From: Burkholderia diffusa | Lineage (GTDB): Bacteria > Pseudomonadota > Gammaproteobacteria > Burkholderiales > Burkholderiaceae | Direction: 5' to 3' | NCBI RefSeq assembly: GCF_902499115.1 | Contig: NZ_CABVPN010000016.1 | Location: forward strand, 62,001-126,000 | Length of the DNA: 64,000 nt | Shown: positions 62,073 to 64,000 of the stretch, piece by piece | How the letters are laid out: the number at the start of each line of letters is the position of its first letter | Position numbering within the stretch: position 1 is the first letter of the stretch | Made by a program: the position numbers and the translations under genes | Notes under the pieces: generated by a model | What the model was told of the DNA's origin: nothing | The model's database searches: none | Seen by the model: only the letters and a program-made list of their open reading frames with translations

Positions 62073-63971
62073 TCACGCGGAGCGCGACAGCAGCAGCGCG
62101 TTGGTCCGCTTCACGAAGCTCGCCGGATCGTCGAGCATCCCGCCTTCGGCCAGCAACGCCTGGTCGAACAGCAGGTGGCACCAGTCGCCGAAATCGGCGC
62201 TGTCGGCGTTCAGCTGCTTCACGAGCGCGTGCTCAGGATTGATCTCGAGGATCGGCTGCATCGCCGGCGCGTTCTGGCCGGCCGCCTTCAACATCCGTTG
62301 CAGGTAACCGCTCATGTCGTTATCGTCCGCGACGAGGCACGACGGTGAATCGGTCAGGCGGAACGTGACGCGCACTTCCTTCACCTTGTCACCGAGCGCT
62401 TCCTTCATCTTCTCGACGACCGGCTTGATCGCCTCGCCCGCCTGCTCCTGCGCCTTCTTTTCCTCGTCGTTCAGCTCGCCGAGGTCGAGATCGCCGCGGG
62501 CCACGCTCGCGAGCGGCTTGCCGTCGAATTCATGCAGGAACGACAGCATCCATTCGTCGACGCGATCGGTCAGCAGCAGCACCTCGACACCCTTCTTGCG
62601 GAACACTTCCAGGTGCGGGCTGTTCTTCGCGGCCTGCCACGTATCGGCAGTCACGTAGTAGATCTTGCTCTGCTCGGGCTTCATGCGCGACACGTAGTCG
62701 GCGAGCGACACGTCCTGCGCGTCGGTGTCGCCGTGCGTCGAGGCGAAGCGCAGCAGCTTCGCGATCCGCTCGCGGTTCGCGTGATCCTCGCCCAGACCTT
62801 CCTTCAGCACCTGGCCGAACGCGCTCCAGAACGTCTTGTACTTCTCCTTGCCGGCGTCCTCTTCCGCGTTCGCGAGTTCCTCGAGCATCGACAGCGCGCG
62901 CTTGGTCACGCCTTCGCGGATCGCCTTCACGTCGCGGCTTTCCTGCAGGATTTCACGCGACACGTTCAGCGGCAGGTCGGCCGAATCGACGACGCCCTTC
63001 ACGAAGCGCAGGTATTGCGGCAGCAACTGCTCGGCGTCGTCCATGATGAACACGCGCTTCACGTACAGCTTCAGGCCGCCGCGGTAATCGCGGTTCCACA
63101 GGTCGAACGGCGCATGCGCCGGCACGAACAGCAGCTGCGTGTATTCGCTGCGGCCCTCGACGCGGTTGTGCGTCCACGTGAGCGGATCCTGGTGGTCGTG
63201 CGCGATATGCTGGTAGAACTGCGTGTACTGCTCGTCGGTGACGTCGCTCTTCGAACGCGTCCAGAGCGCGCTCGCCTGGTTGACGGTCTCGTCCTCGTCC
63301 TTCAGGACCATCTCGCCCTTTTCCTGATCCCACTCTTCCTTCTGCATCAGGATCGGCAGCGCGATGTGATCGGAATACTTCTGGATGATCGACTTCAAGC
63401 GGTGCGACGACAGCAGTTCGTCCTCGCCTTCGCGCAGGTGCAGCGTGATCGTCGTGCCGCGTTGCGCGCGCTCGATCGCGTCGATCGTGAAATCGCCCTC
63501 GCCCGCGCTTTCCCAGCGCACGGCTTCGTTCGCCGGCAGGCCGGCGCGGCGCGTCTCGACGGTGATCTTGTCCGCGACGATGAAGCCCGAGTAGAAGCCG
63601 ACGCCGAACTGGCCGATCAGCGCCGCGTCCTTCTGCTGGTCACCGGACAGCTTCGTGAAGAATTCCTTGGTGCCCGAACGCGCGATCGTGCCGAGGTTCG
63701 CGATCGCCTCGTCGCGGCTCATGCCGATGCCGTTGTCGTCGATCGTGATCGTGCGCGCGGCCTTGTCGTAGCCGATGCGGATGCGCAGGTTCGGATCGTT
63801 CTCGTACAGCGCGTTGTCCGCGAACCCTTCGAAACGCAGCTTGTCGGCGGCGTCGGACGCGTTCGACACCAGTTCGCGCAGGAAGATTTCCTTGTTGCTG
63901 TAGAGCGAATGAATCATCAGGTGGAGGAGTTGCTTGACCTCTGCCTGAAAGCTCATCGTTTCGTGTGCCAT
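62073..63971 (-). CDS. htpG: Molecular chaperone HtpG (Hsp90)
   Basis: A 632-residue cytosolic ATP-dependent chaperone. N-terminal GHKL ATPase domain starts SFQAEVKQLLHLMIHSLYSN and KEIFLRELVSNASDAADKLR, with the ATP-lid motif in IGQFGVGFYSGFIVADKI. The middle and C-terminal dimerisation domains follow, ending in KRTNALLLSRSA. Length matches bacterial HtpG (about 630). AAGAGGAA stands before the ATG. ubiC and a DNA glycosylase gene follow on the same strand with overlapping codons, so heat induction could extend to them. Confidence 0.97.
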   Translation of the reverse strand: MAHETMSFQAEVKQLLHLMIHSLYSNKEIFLRELVSNASDAADKLRFEGFADNALYENDPNLRIRIGYDKAARTITIDDNGIGMSRDEAIANLGTIARSGTKEFFTKLSGDQQKDAALIGQFGVGFYSGFIVADKITVETRRAGLPANEAVRWESAGEGDFTIDAIERAQRGTTITLHLREGEDELLSSHRLKSIIQKYSDHIALPILMQKEEWDQEKGEMVLKDEDETVNQASALWTRSKSDVTDEQYTQFYQHIAHDHQDPLTWTHNRVEGRSEYTQLLFVPAHAPFDLWNRDYRGGLKLYVKRVFIMDDAEQLLPQYLRFVKGVVDSADLPLNVSREILQESRDVKAIREGVTKRALSMLEELANAEEDAGKEKYKTFWSAFGQVLKEGLGEDHANRERIAKLLRFASTHGDTDAQDVSLADYVSRMKPEQSKIYYVTADTWQAAKNSPHLEVFRKKGVEVLLLTDRVDEWMLSFLHEFDGKPLASVARGDLDLGELNDEEKKAQEQAGEAIKPVVEKMKEALGDKVKEVRVTFRLTDSPSCLVADDNDMSGYLQRMLKAAGQNAPAMQPILEINPEHALVKQLNADSADFGDWCHLLFDQALLAEGGMLDDPASFVKRTNALLLSRSA

Positions 63972-64000
63972 GGATGCTGTTTCCTCTTACATGAACTTGA

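Overview
The window is a dense, GC-rich stretch of core chromosome from a Burkholderia, most likely the B. cepacia complex. The evidence is the strong G/C third-position bias, the recognisable proteins (long histone-tailed PhaZ, FtsK with a giant linker, RcnB, YggL and DUF1841 proteins) and the beta-proteobacterial order yebC-purD-hemF-nadD-rsfS-rlmH-maf-rng. No rRNA, tRNA, CRISPR array, insertion sequence or prophage was recognised.

Layout. 1-1699 (minus): start of a kdp potassium-pump operon, with two tiny membrane-peptide genes before kdpA. 1903-4277 (minus): quinone reductase, methylglyoxal synthase and an atypical SDR. 4494-12823 (plus): upp, yebC, purD, then the hemF-nadD-rsfS-rlmH-maf-rng housekeeping run (heme, NAD, ribosome and RNA maturation). 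13217-16496: a double PRC-barrel lipoprotein translationally coupled to an MFS transporter, a FUSC protein and an RcnB-like protein. 16585-24400: an LPS inner-core/lipid A export cluster (msbA, two family-2 glycosyltransferases, an O-antigen-ligase-like protein, two family-9 heptosyltransferase-like enzymes). 24725-31991: dnaE, trhO, gluQ, rhlE. 32489-35144: MliC-like inhibitor, small lipoprotein, purT, META lipoprotein. 35325-40205: giant FtsK-type translocase. 40306-45986: lactonase-like propeller, GH15 enzyme, intracellular PHB depolymerase, TetR regulator. 46239-49509: rsxB-nth pair, EamA exporter, DUF1841. 49582-55019: two small cytochromes c, a MoxR/VWA pair, BenE-type transporter, transaldolase. 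55266-59621: VOC protein, a lipoprotein operon headed by two 24-25-residue micro-lipoproteins, an SSS-family carboxylate symporter with its DUF3311 partner, and a spermidine-synthase-like protein. 60992-63971 (minus): htpG-ubiC-glycosylase run joined by overlapping stop/start codons.

The clearest non-core element is at about 59.8-60.95 kb: an orphan gene far richer in A/T than its surroundings, preceded by a perfect 44-bp palindrome that contains the same sigma70-like promoter on both strands. It looks like a recently acquired, possibly self-regulating gene. The other item most likely to be overlooked is the pair of micro-lipoprotein genes at 56.3-56.46 kb, whose predicted mature products would be only seven residues long.

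Many adjacent genes overlap by ATGA or GTGA (small Kdp ORF/kdpF/kdpA, PRC lipoprotein/MFS, rsxB/nth, DUF3311/symporter, ubiC/glycosylase), indicating tight translational coupling. Promoter calls are by eye and rest mostly on -10-like hexamers.
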